The notes: generated by a model from the sequence alone, not told the origin. A DNA stretch of 64,000 bases from an uncultured Pseudomonadota bacterium (GCA_903870545.1 CAIQDI010000007.1:62001-126000), one strand, 5' to 3'; positions 19,586 through 29,726 are shown, counted from the stretch's first letter. Made by a program: numbers and translations.

Positions 19586-21031
19586 TTAAGGTGTTAAAGC
19601 GTGTCCCACTGTTACCACTTTCAAAGCATTGGTGCTGCCTTTTGTACCGGCTAAATCGCCTTTGGTAATCAGAAATTTATCACCCGTTTGCGCCATGCCG
19701 TAGCTTCGTAGCTGCGCGATAATGTCACGATTTACTTCCACATGCGTTTGCGCTTCGTGTGAAAAATAAATGGGAATTACGCCGCGATATAGCGTCACTT
19801 TCCCAAGTGTTTTGGGTTGGCAACTTAGCGCGAAAATGGGTATTCCAGAACTAATGCGTGACATTAAAAGTGGTGTGGTGCCGGATTCCGTCAATGCCGC
19901 AATACCTTTTACACCAGTATGATTCGCCATGTACATTGCTGCCATTGCAATGGCTTCTTCGTCACGTTTAAATTCGCGGTCTACCCGATGATGCGAGACG
20001 CGCACAATGTCCAATTTTTCGGCTTCCAAACAAATACGATTCATCGCCTCAACCGCTTTCACTGGATATTTTCCCGATGCCGTTTCAGCGGACAACATAA
20101 TCGCATCGGTACCGTCATAAACTGCATTCGCCACGTCGAACACTTCGGCACGAGTCGGAATCGGATTTTCAATCATTGATTCCATCATTTGCGTTGCCGT
20201 AATCACCACGCGATCTAATGAACGAGCGCGTTTAATCAACTTTTTCTGCATCGCGGGTAATTTGGCATCACCAATTTCAACGCCTAAATCGCCCCGTGCC
20301 ACCATTACGACATCACACGCCAAAATAATTTCATCCATGATTTTATCGTTCGCGACCGCTTCCGCCCGTTCAATTTTGGCGACAATGCCCGCCGTTGAAC
20401 CGACTGCTTTGAGCAATCGCCGCGCTTCGTGTAAATCTTCGGCACAACGTGGAAATGAAACCGCCACAAAATCACACTCAATTTGCCCAATCGTTTTAAT
20501 GTCTTCTTTATCTTTTTCGGTCAACGCCGCCGCCGATAAACCGCCACCTAACAAGTTAATACCTTTGTTATTCGACAAATCGCCACCGACAAAAACGGTG
20601 CAATTGACACGTCCATTTTCAACGTTGACAACATCCAGCACAATGCGCCCGTCATCCAATAATAAACGGCTGCCAGGGCGAACTTCTTCGGCAAGTGGTT
20701 CATAAATAAAACCCACTTGTTCGTGATCGCCGTCGTCGGTGCCTAAATTTAAATCGAGCGCGAAACGTTGCCCTTCGTTAAGAAAAACTTTTTTGTTTTT
20801 AAAACGTGCAATGCGAATTTTAGGCCCTTGCAAATCCGCCAGAATGCCAACTTGCCAATTCATTTTTTGACTAATTGCACGCACTTGGCGAGCGCGTTCA
20901 ATGTGTTCTTCAGCTAAACCGTGCGAAAAATTCAAACGCACCACATCTACGCCCGCTTCGAACAAGGCTTCCAACACACCTTCTTTGTCCGTCGAAGGCC
21001 CTAATGTGGCTAAAATTTTAGTGCGTCTCAT
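19586..21031 (-). CDS. pyk: Pyruvate kinase
   Basis: MRRTKILATLGPSTDKEGVLEALFEAGVDVVRLNFSHG; VMVARGDLGVEIG; ATQMMESMIENPIPTRAEVFDVANAV. Confidence 0.95.
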   Translation of the reverse strand: MRRTKILATLGPSTDKEGVLEALFEAGVDVVRLNFSHGLAEEHIERARQVRAISQKMNWQVGILADLQGPKIRIARFKNKKVFLNEGQRFALDLNLGTDDGDHEQVGFIYEPLAEEVRPGSRLLLDDGRIVLDVVNVENGRVNCTVFVGGDLSNNKGINLLGGGLSAAALTEKDKEDIKTIGQIECDFVAVSFPRCAEDLHEARRLLKAVGSTAGIVAKIERAEAVANDKIMDEIILACDVVMVARGDLGVEIGDAKLPAMQKKLIKRARSLDRVVITATQMMESMIENPIPTRAEVFDVANAVYDGTDAIMLSAETASGKYPVKAVEAMNRICLEAEKLDIVRVSHHRVDREFKRDEEAIAMAAMYMANHTGVKGIAALTESGTTPLLMSRISSGIPIFALSCQPKTLGKVTLYRGVIPIYFSHEAQTHVEVNRDIIAQLRSYGMAQTGDKFLITKGDLAGTKGSTNALKVVTVGHALTP

Positions 21032-21059
21032 CGTGTGATACCTGTGTGATTAAAATGGA

Positions 21060-22073
21060 TTATTTCGCGTTCATTAACGCTAAAGAAGTGTCTAACATAC
21101 GATTTGAAAAGCCCCATTCGTTGTCATACCACGACAATACTTTCACAAAATTACCGCCGGTGACTTTCGTTAAAGACGATTCAAAAATTGAAGACGCAGG
21201 ATTATGATTGAAATCGCTCGAAACTAACGGTTCGTCGTTGTACGCTAAAATACCTTTCAACGCGCCTTCAGAAGCGGTTTTTAGAATGTCATTGATTTCT
21301 TCTTTCGTGGTGTCGCGTGCCGCTTGGAAACATAAATCGACAATTGAAACGTTAATGGTCGGCACGCGCATCGCAAAACCGTCTAATTTACCGACTAATT
21401 CTGGAATCACTAAACCGACCGCTGAAGCTGCTCCCGTTTTGGTGGGAATCATCGATTGTGTCGCCGAACGCGCACGACGCAAATCTTTGTGGAATACGTC
21501 CGTCAACACTTGGTCGTTGGTATACGAATGAATCGTGGTCATTAAACCATGTTCAACGCCAATCGTGTCGAGCAACGGTTTAATCAGCGGAGCCAAACAA
21601 TTGGTGGTGCAAGAAGCGTTTGAAATCACAGTGTCGCTGGCTTTCAAAATGTGATGATTCACACCAAAAACAATCGTAGCATCCACATCTGTTCCACCTG
21701 GCGCAGAAATAATCACTTTTTTCGCACCGGCATCAATGTGCATTTGTGCCTTGGCTTTGCTGACAAATAAACCGGTGCATTCGTGAACCACGTCAATGTC
21801 TAACTCTTTCCACGGCAATTTTGATGGATCGCGTTCCGCCAACACCCGAATTCTGTCGCCATTGATAACGATGTAATCACCGTCAACGCTAACATCAAAC
21901 GGAAATTTTCCGTGAACGGTGTCATATTTCGTCAAATGCGCGTTAGTTTTTGCATCACCTAAATCGTTAATCGCGACAATCTGAAATTCGCTCGTGCGAT
22001 TTGTTTCATAAATCGCGCGGACGATACAACGTCCAATTCGCCCATAACCGTTGATTGCAATTTTTTGTGTCAT
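21060..22073 (-). CDS. gap: Type I glyceraldehyde-3-phosphate dehydrogenase
   Basis: [33 protein letters not shown] active site; [14 protein letters not shown]. Confidence 0.95.
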   Translation of the reverse strand: MTQKIAINGYGRIGRCIVRAIYETNRTSEFQIVAINDLGDAKTNAHLTKYDTVHGKFPFDVSVDGDYIVINGDRIRVLAERDPSKLPWKELDIDVVHECTGLFVSKAKAQMHIDAGAKKVIISAPGGTDVDATIVFGVNHHILKASDTVISNASCTTNCLAPLIKPLLDTIGVEHGLMTTIHSYTNDQVLTDVFHKDLRRARSATQSMIPTKTGAASAVGLVIPELVGKLDGFAMRVPTINVSIVDLCFQAARDTTKEEINDILKTASEGALKGILAYNDEPLVSSDFNHNPASSIFESSLTKVTGGNFVKVLSWYDNEWGFSNRMLDTSLALMNAK

Positions 22074-22205
22074 AAATAAAAGTTTCCAGAAAAGTAAAAA
22101 GTAAGTAGAAAATAAAGCTCTTAAAGGATAGTGTAATTGTGTGACACAACTATAACAAAACCCACTGTAAAAGCGTATCACAAAAAAATAGGGGAATTAG
22201 GATTT

Positions 22206-22673
22206 TTAATCGGTGGGTTCGGACATCACGTCAATCAGCTCGTAAAGTTGTTCTTCTTCTCTTTCTGAGGATAAGCCAACCGCCACTTCGGAAATATAAA
22301 AACACATTCCCACCAACATTGATAAAACCGAAAAAACGAAAAGAAGTGTCGCGATAATAAACGCTTGTGGAACGTACAAGGTTAAACCCAGCACTAAACA
22401 CGTCGCCATCACGCCAATAATACCTAACAGCGTAAAGAAGAAAGCATTTTTAATTTTAGTCGCCCGCTGTTCAATGGATTTGATTTGCGCTTGTAAAACT
22501 AACACTTCCTGCTTTTTACCCGTTGCCGTCGCGACATGTTTTTCTTTGTGAAAAGCGCGTAATCGCGTCACGATGCCCATCAGACGCACATTGATAGACA
22601 GCACCAATAACCCCGCCGCAGAAATAAAAATCGCGGGTGCAACAAATGCTTGAAAAAGTTCTAAATTGGTCAT
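22206..22673 (-). CDS. DUF2721-family membrane protein
   Basis: Three-TM protein; ISAAGLLVLSINVRLMGIVTRLRAFHKEK. Confidence 0.7.
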   Translation of the reverse strand: MTNLELFQAFVAPAIFISAAGLLVLSINVRLMGIVTRLRAFHKEKHVATATGKKQEVLVLQAQIKSIEQRATKIKNAFFFTLLGIIGVMATCLVLGLTLYVPQAFIIATLLFVFSVLSMLVGMCFYISEVAVGLSSEREEEQLYELIDVMSEPTD

Positions 22674-22844
22674 GGTTTTTTAGTGGTCGATTTATTTGAG
22701 GTATTTTACCGCCGCAATCTTAGCACTTGCCTATTTTCTATGCACTCGTATTTCAAGTTTAAACATCGGTTGCACGCTTTTAATTGCGCGGTGATAAAAT
22801 AACTAGAACACAATTATTTATTCAAATTTTCAAAAGGAAAAATC

Positions 22845-23795
22845 ATGTCTGCCTCTGCACCCTTTATCAGCCAACTTCAGGCGTATTCTGAACGTAAAAT
22901 TACGCAAATTCAAACTTGCCCAAAGTTCCAACAAGTGCAAGCGTTGCCGCCGTTGCAACGTTATTCGACCTGGGCGGGATTGTTTTTAGTCAGTCAAATT
23001 ATCGTTTTTGGCACGCTATATTTAACATTCGGTTCGATTGTAGTTGTCGGTTTTTTTGCGAGTATTGTGGCGGGATTAGCCACCGGTGTGGGCGCGTTAC
23101 CGGCGTTGTGGTTTAAAAATATCTCGAATAATTTATTCAACAGTTTGCTCGGTGGTGCGGCGGGGGTCATGCTGGCAGCCACTGCCTTTTCGTTACTGGT
23201 TCCAGGGCTGGAATACGGCAATGCGATCGTGGCGGGAAAAGGGATTTACCTCGTTTCGGGCGGCATGGTGGTGGGCGCACTTTTTCTGCATTTTGCCGAT
23301 AAACAATTGCCGCACGTTCATTTTGATTCGATGTCTGACACGCAGCTCCATTCGTTGAAAAAAATCTGGCTGTTTATTATTGCCATTACGATTCACAATT
23401 TTCCCGAAGGTATGTCAGTCGGCGTGAGTTTTGGTGCCGGCGATTTGAAAAATGGTTTTGTGTTGACCAGTGCGATTGCGTTACAAAACATTCCCGAAGG
23501 TTTAGCCGTCGCGTTGCCGTTGGTCGGTTTGGGTTATAACAAATGGAAAGCGGTTGGCATTGCCACACTGACAGGTTTAGTTGAACCGATTGGCGGATTG
23601 TTTGGCATTACGATGGTGACGGCGTTTGAACCTATTTTGCCTTTGGCGATGGGATTTGCAGCGGGTGCGATGTTGTTTGTTATCAGCGAGGAAATCATTC
23701 CTGAAACGCATTCAAAAGGGCGTTCACGTTGCGCTACCTTTTCGTTGATGGGTGGTTTCATCGTCATGATGATGCTGGATAATTTACTAGGCTAA
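22845..23795 (+). CDS. ZIP-family divalent metal transporter
   Basis: HNFPEGMSVGVSFGAGDLKNG and ALQNIPEGLAVALPL ZIP signature segments. Confidence 0.9.
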   Translation: MSASAPFISQLQAYSERKITQIQTCPKFQQVQALPPLQRYSTWAGLFLVSQIIVFGTLYLTFGSIVVVGFFASIVAGLATGVGALPALWFKNISNNLFNSLLGGAAGVMLAATAFSLLVPGLEYGNAIVAGKGIYLVSGGMVVGALFLHFADKQLPHVHFDSMSDTQLHSLKKIWLFIIAITIHNFPEGMSVGVSFGAGDLKNGFVLTSAIALQNIPEGLAVALPLVGLGYNKWKAVGIATLTGLVEPIGGLFGITMVTAFEPILPLAMGFAAGAMLFVISEEIIPETHSKGRSRCATFSLMGGFIVMMMLDNLLG

Positions 23796-23809
23796 CTGCG
23801 GTAAAAATA

Positions 23810-24451
23810 ATGAATGACACGCTGTTTGCGCTGTATGAAAAGTGGTTTGCGACGCTTGCAAATATCAATTTACAAGAATTATCTGTCCCTACATTGACAA
23901 GTTTTGTGTTGATTGCAGCAGCTGAAATGGGCGATAAAAGTCAGCTTGTTTGCATGACGTTAGCCGCACGGCATCGCGCCATGCCGGTGATTTTAGGCGC
24001 GATTGCCGCGTTTGCGTTGTTAAATACATTGGCTGTGGTGTTTGGTGTGGCGATTGCAAATTGGTTGCCAGATTATGCGGTTTCAAGTGTCGTCGCGGGG
24101 TTATTTTTAGTGTTTGGTATTCAAGCATTACGCGCCACCGCTGACGAACACAATGAAAATCCAGTTGAAAAAAGCAGTCACAACATTTTTTTCACCACGT
24201 TTTTATTGATTGCGGTGGCAGAATTTGGCGATAAAACGCAATTGGCTGTTGTCGCATTGAGTAGCACGCAATTACCGCTCGGTGTTTGGCTGGGTTCAAC
24301 AGCGGGATTGGCGTTTACGTCGATTTTGGGCTGTATCGCCGGGCGCACCATTTTACAAAAATTGTCGTTAGTTTGGCTGCACAAAATCAGTGGCGCGTTT
24401 TTTATATTATTGGCGATTTTTGCAGGCTATCGCGCCGTTTCCAGTTTTTAA
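23810..24451 (+). CDS. TMEM165/GDT1 (UPF0016) family transporter
   Basis: Two E-x-G-D-(K)-(S/T)-Q-L motifs: AAEMGDKSQLVCMTLA and VAEFGDKTQLAVVAL. Confidence 0.92.
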   Translation: MNDTLFALYEKWFATLANINLQELSVPTLTSFVLIAAAEMGDKSQLVCMTLAARHRAMPVILGAIAAFALLNTLAVVFGVAIANWLPDYAVSSVVAGLFLVFGIQALRATADEHNENPVEKSSHNIFFTTFLLIAVAEFGDKTQLAVVALSSTQLPLGVWLGSTAGLAFTSILGCIAGRTILQKLSLVWLHKISGAFFILLAIFAGYRAVSSF

Positions 24452-24490
24452 AAAGTGGTGTGAATTGAATAAATTCACACCGCTTTTTTT
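24450..24490. terminator. Bidirectional hairpin terminator
   Basis: AAAAAGTGGTGTGAATTGAATAAATTCACACCGCTTTTTTT between convergent genes. Confidence 0.8.
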
Positions 24491-24494
24491 ATTT

Positions 24495-24830
24495 TTAAAC
24501 AATTTCAAAAGAAAAAACCACCGTGATAATCGTCATGGAAACTAAGCCGAAAATGAAAATAATTTCCGCCCAACGTTCCAGTCCTAACGTAGATTTATCA
24601 AATCGAATCGATAAAAAAGACAGCAACGCACTCGTCATAAAAAGCACGCAATCCACCGCCAACGCTTTGTCGATAAAATAATTTACCGCATCCGGCGGCA
24701 ATGATTTAACAATGCTAACAACCATAATGCAAACACCGACCATCGTCGCAGAGTTCGGTAAAATGTGGTGCGTAAGATCGTTGTTGTTAGACATCGTTGG
24801 AATCGTTTTAGGTTTTCTAATGTTCCTCAT
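24495..24830 (-). CDS. Small hypothetical membrane protein
   Basis: Three hydrophobic segments; 4-bp overlap with the upstream gene. Confidence 0.55.
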   Translation of the reverse strand: MRNIRKPKTIPTMSNNNDLTHHILPNSATMVGVCIMVVSIVKSLPPDAVNYFIDKALAVDCVLFMTSALLSFLSIRFDKSTLGLERWAEIIFIFGLVSMTIITVVFSFEIV

Positions 24831-25252
24831 TTTTTTGAAATCACGAATAGTCCCAGCAGCATCAAACTAGCTCCCAAAATGATACGAAGGGTAATCACTT
24901 CTTTCAAAATTAACCACGCTAAAAAAACAGCCACTATCACACTGCCTTTATCAATCAGCGCGACAGTTGCCACATCGCCAAGTTTTAGTGCTTTGTAATA
25001 AAAAATCCACGATAACGCGGTGGTTACACCGGATAAACCCAGCCAAATAAAATTTTCTTTGCGAAGCAAACTTATTTCAGAGGTTGAAATGACGCTCATG
25101 CCAAATAACAGCACAAAGACAAAAACAAATACTGTTCTCAATGTCAGTCCAAGTTCGGCAGATATGCCGACTAATCCCTGTTTCGCGACAACAGACGTAA
25201 AGCCCGCAAAAAACATCGAAACAAAAGCGTAAAGAATCCAGCGTTCCATCAT
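24827..25252 (-). CDS. Half-size EamA/DMT-superfamily transporter-like protein
   Basis: ALSWIFYYKALKLGDVATVALIDKGSVIVAVFLAWLILKEVITLRIILGASLMLLGLFVI. Confidence 0.85.
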   Translation of the reverse strand: MMERWILYAFVSMFFAGFTSVVAKQGLVGISAELGLTLRTVFVFVFVLLFGMSVISTSEISLLRKENFIWLGLSGVTTALSWIFYYKALKLGDVATVALIDKGSVIVAVFLAWLILKEVITLRIILGASLMLLGLFVISKK

Positions 25253-25647
25253 TATTCAGTCAAGTATTCACGATAAAGTTCATACGCCATGAACCACAAA
25301 GAATAAACCGTTAAGCGTCCCCAAAAGTCGATAAAAACGGCGGAGTGTGGATTGATTTCAAACACGTCTAAATACCCCATCAGCAAAAATACGGGAATGT
25401 TGGTGCATACCGTGAAAATAACGATTCGTTTGAGAAGAATTTGGTCGATTAAATACTTTCGATAAAGCGCGTAACAGACAAACCAAAAGGAATAAACGGT
25501 CAAGCGTCCCCAAAAATCGATAAACACTAACGTTTTGGGATTGTTGCTAATCATGCCTAAATAAGCCAACACGAGAAAAATGAACGTATTGCCACTGACT
25601 AAAATTGATAAAGCCAAGCGGATGTTTCTTTTTGTATCTGTTTTCAT
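25252..25647 (-). CDS. Small membrane protein made of two duplicated halves
   Basis: 'VFIDFWGRLTVYSFWFVCYALYRKYL' and 'VFIDFWGRLTVYSLWFMAYELYREYL'. Confidence 0.65.
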   Translation of the reverse strand: MKTDTKRNIRLALSILVSGNTFIFLVLAYLGMISNNPKTLVFIDFWGRLTVYSFWFVCYALYRKYLIDQILLKRIVIFTVCTNIPVFLLMGYLDVFEINPHSAVFIDFWGRLTVYSLWFMAYELYREYLTE

Positions 25648-25650
25648 GTT

Positions 25651-26391
25651 TTAATTTTCGTTATGAGTTGTTTTATCTACGCGGCTGACATAAATGACAC
25701 AAGCCACGAGGATAAAAGTGAGAATGATGGACGAGCCAATAGTGCCAAATCCAAGACCGCCTTTTTCTAAAGGTTTTGTGAGTAAATCCCCAAACGTTGC
25801 GCCGAATGGGCGAGTGAGAACAAACGCTATCCAAAATAACATTACGCAATTTAACTTTGTCACGAATGAAGCCAGCGTAATCAGTGAAATGATTCCGCCA
25901 ATTAGCGTGGCACTTCCGAGAAATCCTAAACCAGAATCGTCGGCTAAAAAATCGCCTAAAGCCGTGCCTAATGTGTTGGAAAATAAAATGGCGACCCAAT
26001 AAAATAGCTCAACTTTGACGGTTTTAATGTTGCTGACAGAAAGCGTTTTTTCACTGAAATGCCAGATGGTTAAAACCATCAACAAGCCCGTCGTCAAAAT
26101 CAATGAACCCGTTGCATAACCTAGCTCCAGCGTTCTATCCATGTAATCCGACATCGTTGTGCCAGCGGTACTGGTCGTGAGAATCACAGACCAATAAATG
26201 ATAGGATGAAAACGTTTTGAAAGAAGTTGAATCGTGAGTGTACCTAAAAATAAGCTGAACAGGATCATCGAACTGACGGCGTAACCCACATTCATTGTCA
26301 TCGACAGCAAATCCCCCGCTGTCTCACCTAACGTCGTTGCACAAATTTTCATTACCCAAAAAAAAGCGGTTACTTCGGCGACTTTATTCAT
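25651..26391 (-). CDS. COG4705-like membrane protein with four internal repeats
   Basis: Repeat cores ATTLGETAGDLLS..LGYAxxS; TSTAGTTMSDYMD..LGYATGS; SNTLGTALGDFLA..LGF; TRPFGATFGDLLT..LGFGTIGS. Confidence 0.7.
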   Translation of the reverse strand: MNKVAEVTAFFWVMKICATTLGETAGDLLSMTMNVGYAVSSMILFSLFLGTLTIQLLSKRFHPIIYWSVILTTSTAGTTMSDYMDRTLELGYATGSLILTTGLLMVLTIWHFSEKTLSVSNIKTVKVELFYWVAILFSNTLGTALGDFLADDSGLGFLGSATLIGGIISLITLASFVTKLNCVMLFWIAFVLTRPFGATFGDLLTKPLEKGGLGFGTIGSSIILTFILVACVIYVSRVDKTTHNEN

Positions 26392-26411
26392 TTTTTACGC
26401 CTTTGCTTTTG

Positions 26412-27596
26412 CTATTTACCATCACGCACTAATCGAACCATAAATGCGTTGCTACGCACATCATCATTCACATCACCATCGTCAAACGCCACATACCACG
26501 CGCTATTCACGTTAAGATTGGCAACATTTGGTGAGGACGACCAAAAAATTTCAGAGGGTGTTGCTGGAAAAATTTTGTTATCAACGGCAGGCAAACCAAC
26601 GCTATTATCAATAATGCTGAATAATTCTCTAACATTCGGTAATCGCCAGGCAACGGTGCTAGTAGCCTGCTTGGTTGCTTGTTGCAAAGCCGCTTCATGC
26701 GTCATAGCCGTTGCCTCACCAACACAAGTATTCGCAGACCATTTCATGCCTTCAGCGCAACGTCGCCAAATTAACTGTGTTTTATTGTCTTTCACTTCCT
26801 GACCGTCAGCAGATGCGACATAACGATTTGCAGTTTGTACCGCTGAATGACGAACTAATCGCACCGCTGAAGCCCATTTCAAATTACTGTCATCAACAAA
26901 ACCCACATCAAACGTCACAACCCAACCGTGCTGTGAAACATCATCTGTTACACCGACAAAATACTCCGATGCCCAATAAGATTTGGGTTGTGTGTTCGGG
27001 AAAAACGCTGCATCAATGGTTGGCCCTGGATAAGCCACGCCATAATCAACAATACTTTCTAACTCTTGAGCCGAAGGCAATTGCCAATCACTTGCGCCAC
27101 AAAGTTTCTCTTTGTTGACCGCTTTAACAAACGAGCCAACATCCGTTTCTTGTGTCATATCGGCACTTGCGCTGAAATGGGTGTAAGAGTTGAAACCGTC
27201 GTGCAAACCAAAATCACTGGTTTTATTTTCCCAAATTAAACCCGTGATATTGTCTCTGACGCACGCCCAGTTACTGGCTGTGACGGGTAATGGTGCGCCA
27301 GTGCTATTCATTTTAGTAAAACCAAATCCTAATAAACCGTCTATTTTGCTATTTGTTGCTGTTTTTGTATCTCGTCCCATCATGCCATCTTGAAATTTAT
27401 TTAAGGCTTTTGCTTTTGGGCTGGTACAAGCGACTAATGCCGTGCTGTTCAATTGATAACATTGTTTCGGTGTAACGCCCGTATCGTTGAGTTGACTTAA
27501 CATCGTCGCGGCAGAAGCGGTTTGACTCGCCATCAATAACAAACTAGCGGTAGCAAAATGACCGGCGGTCAATAAGGTAAAACGGTGCATAATCAT
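26412..27596 (-). CDS. Secreted DUF1566-domain protein (two domains)
   Basis: Signal peptide ...ASQTASAAT; WQLPSAQELESIVDYG...SYWASEYF and WRLPNVRELFSIIDNS...FWSSSPN. Confidence 0.8.
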   Translation of the reverse strand: MIMHRFTLLTAGHFATASLLLMASQTASAATMLSQLNDTGVTPKQCYQLNSTALVACTSPKAKALNKFQDGMMGRDTKTATNSKIDGLLGFGFTKMNSTGAPLPVTASNWACVRDNITGLIWENKTSDFGLHDGFNSYTHFSASADMTQETDVGSFVKAVNKEKLCGASDWQLPSAQELESIVDYGVAYPGPTIDAAFFPNTQPKSYWASEYFVGVTDDVSQHGWVVTFDVGFVDDSNLKWASAVRLVRHSAVQTANRYVASADGQEVKDNKTQLIWRRCAEGMKWSANTCVGEATAMTHEAALQQATKQATSTVAWRLPNVRELFSIIDNSVGLPAVDNKIFPATPSEIFWSSSPNVANLNVNSAWYVAFDDGDVNDDVRSNAFMVRLVRDGK

Positions 27597-27616
27597 AAAA
27601 TCTTCCAAAAAGTGAG

Positions 27617-28498
27617 TTATTTTAAACAAGCGGCTGGTGCAGAACTGACGGCGCGTGTGACATTCAAGCCTTCATAGTCACCAACGATTGAACACGGAAC
27701 TTCGGTCGCAGTTAATGAAATCTTTTGTGTCCAGCCGCCTGTTTTGTCCAGTGTCAATTTTAGTGGTAAACCAATCATCAAACCGCCGCTACTTCTGAGT
27801 TGTAAGGTCAATGAATTCAATAACGTGGCACGTTCTGGAGCGGTGACGTTCGATTTAAAAGTCACATTTCCTGCCAGTGTCAATTTACCCGCCGACCAAT
27901 TCGCTGTTGAAAGTTTGAAATCCTGAACTTGCGCTATCGCGGCGTTGGAACGTGCCGCCCAAACAGAAATGTTTGCCGTCACGACATTTGATTTTAATGT
28001 TCGACCTGCGCCATTTTCGGTTGCGTAAAGACTAATCGTGTACGTTTTATTTACGTCGGCAGTTGTTGGTTTCCACTTCAAATTTTGAGTGGGTAAATTG
28101 CTCGTCGCATCAATGTGAAGGGTTGCCAAACTAGCTCCGAGCATGGGAATGGAACCGTGCAAACCAAATGTATCGCCCTCTTTATCGAAAACGTGCAATG
28201 GAATATCTAACGGACTTTCGCCAACCGTCACATCCCATTGCGTATTGATTTGGCTTAATACAGGTGCCGTATCTTTTGACCCACCCGCTTTCACAAACGC
28301 AATTAAACCTGGAATACCGTTGTTAAAATACGCATCCAAAACACCTGGTTTCCAAGGACTTTTACCCAGATTATCGAAATGACAGACGGTACAATCAGCA
28401 GCTCCCGTTTTATCTTTATATTCCGGTCGGGCTAACGCTTGTGGACTTGCCATTCCTGTTGCCAGTATTCCAAATGTTAGGAATGCTAATTTTTTCAT
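27617..28498 (-). CDS. Secreted protein with single CxxCH heme-binding motif and Ig-like segment
   Basis: MKKLAFLTFGILATGMASPQALARPEYKDKTGAADCTVCHFDNLGKSPW... Confidence 0.65.
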   Translation of the reverse strand: MKKLAFLTFGILATGMASPQALARPEYKDKTGAADCTVCHFDNLGKSPWKPGVLDAYFNNGIPGLIAFVKAGGSKDTAPVLSQINTQWDVTVGESPLDIPLHVFDKEGDTFGLHGSIPMLGASLATLHIDATSNLPTQNLKWKPTTADVNKTYTISLYATENGAGRTLKSNVVTANISVWAARSNAAIAQVQDFKLSTANWSAGKLTLAGNVTFKSNVTAPERATLLNSLTLQLRSSGGLMIGLPLKLTLDKTGGWTQKISLTATEVPCSIVGDYEGLNVTRAVSSAPAACLK

Positions 28499-28515
28499 GC
28501 GCGTTCCGCCTTGGG

Positions 28516-29205
28516 TTAATAATTCAAATACAAATTCACTGACAAAATATCATCTTTGCGGTCAGGGGCGGTGGCTTTGCGAATATATTGATTCATATAA
28601 CCAATTTCGGTTTTGATGTTTTTATCGAAGTTATAACCCACGCCCGCAAATGCCCGATTTTGATCAAAACCATCTGCCGCGCCAAAATTCGTTTTGTTGA
28701 TATTGACAAAATACTCGTCCGACATCACAAAACTAAAATCGTAAGCAATGGGAATCGAGGCTTTAAACATTTGTCGAAAACGCCAACCCACGTCGCTTCC
28801 CGTCGGAATAAAACGTTGTTCCAAACGGCTGCGGCTGGTGAGCGTAATGTCGGCAAATTTATCGCTCCACAATACTTGTTGCCAAATACGATGCTCGTCA
28901 AAAGGTTTTTTCGTGAACGGTTCTTCGGTCGGCACAAACGCATAACCGAGCCAAACGCTGACTTTGTCCATAACGGCATAACCCAAACCCGCGCGAACCA
29001 TGCCTTGTGAAAATTGCGACGTGTCATTCCCAAAACGTCCCTGACCTTCGACCCAGTATTTCAAATTTTTGAGTTCCGGATTTACCACGCCCAAACTTCC
29101 CGTTGCCGTGACATTTCCCCACGTTTGAAAATCTTCGACGGTTTTGGCATTTGTCGTGGTGGCAATTCCTAAAAATAGGAGTGAACCGATTAACATTTTT
29201 TTCAT
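28516..29205 (-). CDS. DUF2490-family outer-membrane beta-barrel protein
   Basis: Signal peptide MKKMLIGSLLFLGIATTTNA; R-x-E-Q-R ('SRSRLEQRF') and alternating beta-strand pattern. Confidence 0.75.
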   Translation of the reverse strand: MKKMLIGSLLFLGIATTTNAKTVEDFQTWGNVTATGSLGVVNPELKNLKYWVEGQGRFGNDTSQFSQGMVRAGLGYAVMDKVSVWLGYAFVPTEEPFTKKPFDEHRIWQQVLWSDKFADITLTSRSRLEQRFIPTGSDVGWRFRQMFKASIPIAYDFSFVMSDEYFVNINKTNFGAADGFDQNRAFAGVGYNFDKNIKTEIGYMNQYIRKATAPDRKDDILSVNLYLNY

Positions 29206-29207
29206 TT

Positions 29208-29720
29208 TTATTTTTCCATTAAAGCCAACAACGCTTTCAACAAAACCAACGGCGACGGCGGACAACCCGTAATCGTCATATCAACAGGAATCACATTGCT
29301 AACCGCGCCACAACTCGCATACGAAACACCAAACTCACCGCCACAACTGGCACAATCGCCCATTGCAATCACCCATTTTGGATTGGGCGTGGCATCGTAA
29401 GTTCGCAATAACGCGGTTTGCATGTGGCGCGACACCACGCCCGTCACCAATAAAACATCAGCGTGACGAGGTGAAGCGACAAAATGAATCCCGAAACGTT
29501 CAACATCGTAAAATGGATTATTCAGCGCGTGGATTTCTAATTCGCAACCGTTACACGAACCGGCATCAACGGCGCGAATCGCTAAACTGCCGGTGAATTT
29601 TTGGTCAATGCGGCGTTTAATTTCAATGCCGAGCGTTTCTAATTCTGCATCGTGCGGGGCTTTGAAATTTTCAGTGACAACGCCCGTGGTCAACACTTTT
29701 TTAAATAATTTAAACATCAT
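29208..29720 (-). CDS. NuoB/HyfI-like [4Fe-4S] small subunit
   Basis: DAGSCNGCELEIHALNNPFYDVERFGIHFVASPRHADVLLVTG...GDCASCGGEFG...GCPPSP. Confidence 0.9.
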   Translation of the reverse strand: MMFKLFKKVLTTGVVTENFKAPHDAELETLGIEIKRRIDQKFTGSLAIRAVDAGSCNGCELEIHALNNPFYDVERFGIHFVASPRHADVLLVTGVVSRHMQTALLRTYDATPNPKWVIAMGDCASCGGEFGVSYASCGAVSNVIPVDMTITGCPPSPLVLLKALLALMEK

Positions 29721-29726
29721 CGTCGC

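Noticed and set aside
20262-20705. 147-aa plus-strand ORF
   Set aside because: Antisense to pyk.
28588-29010. 140-aa plus-strand ORF
   Set aside because: Antisense to the DUF2490 gene.
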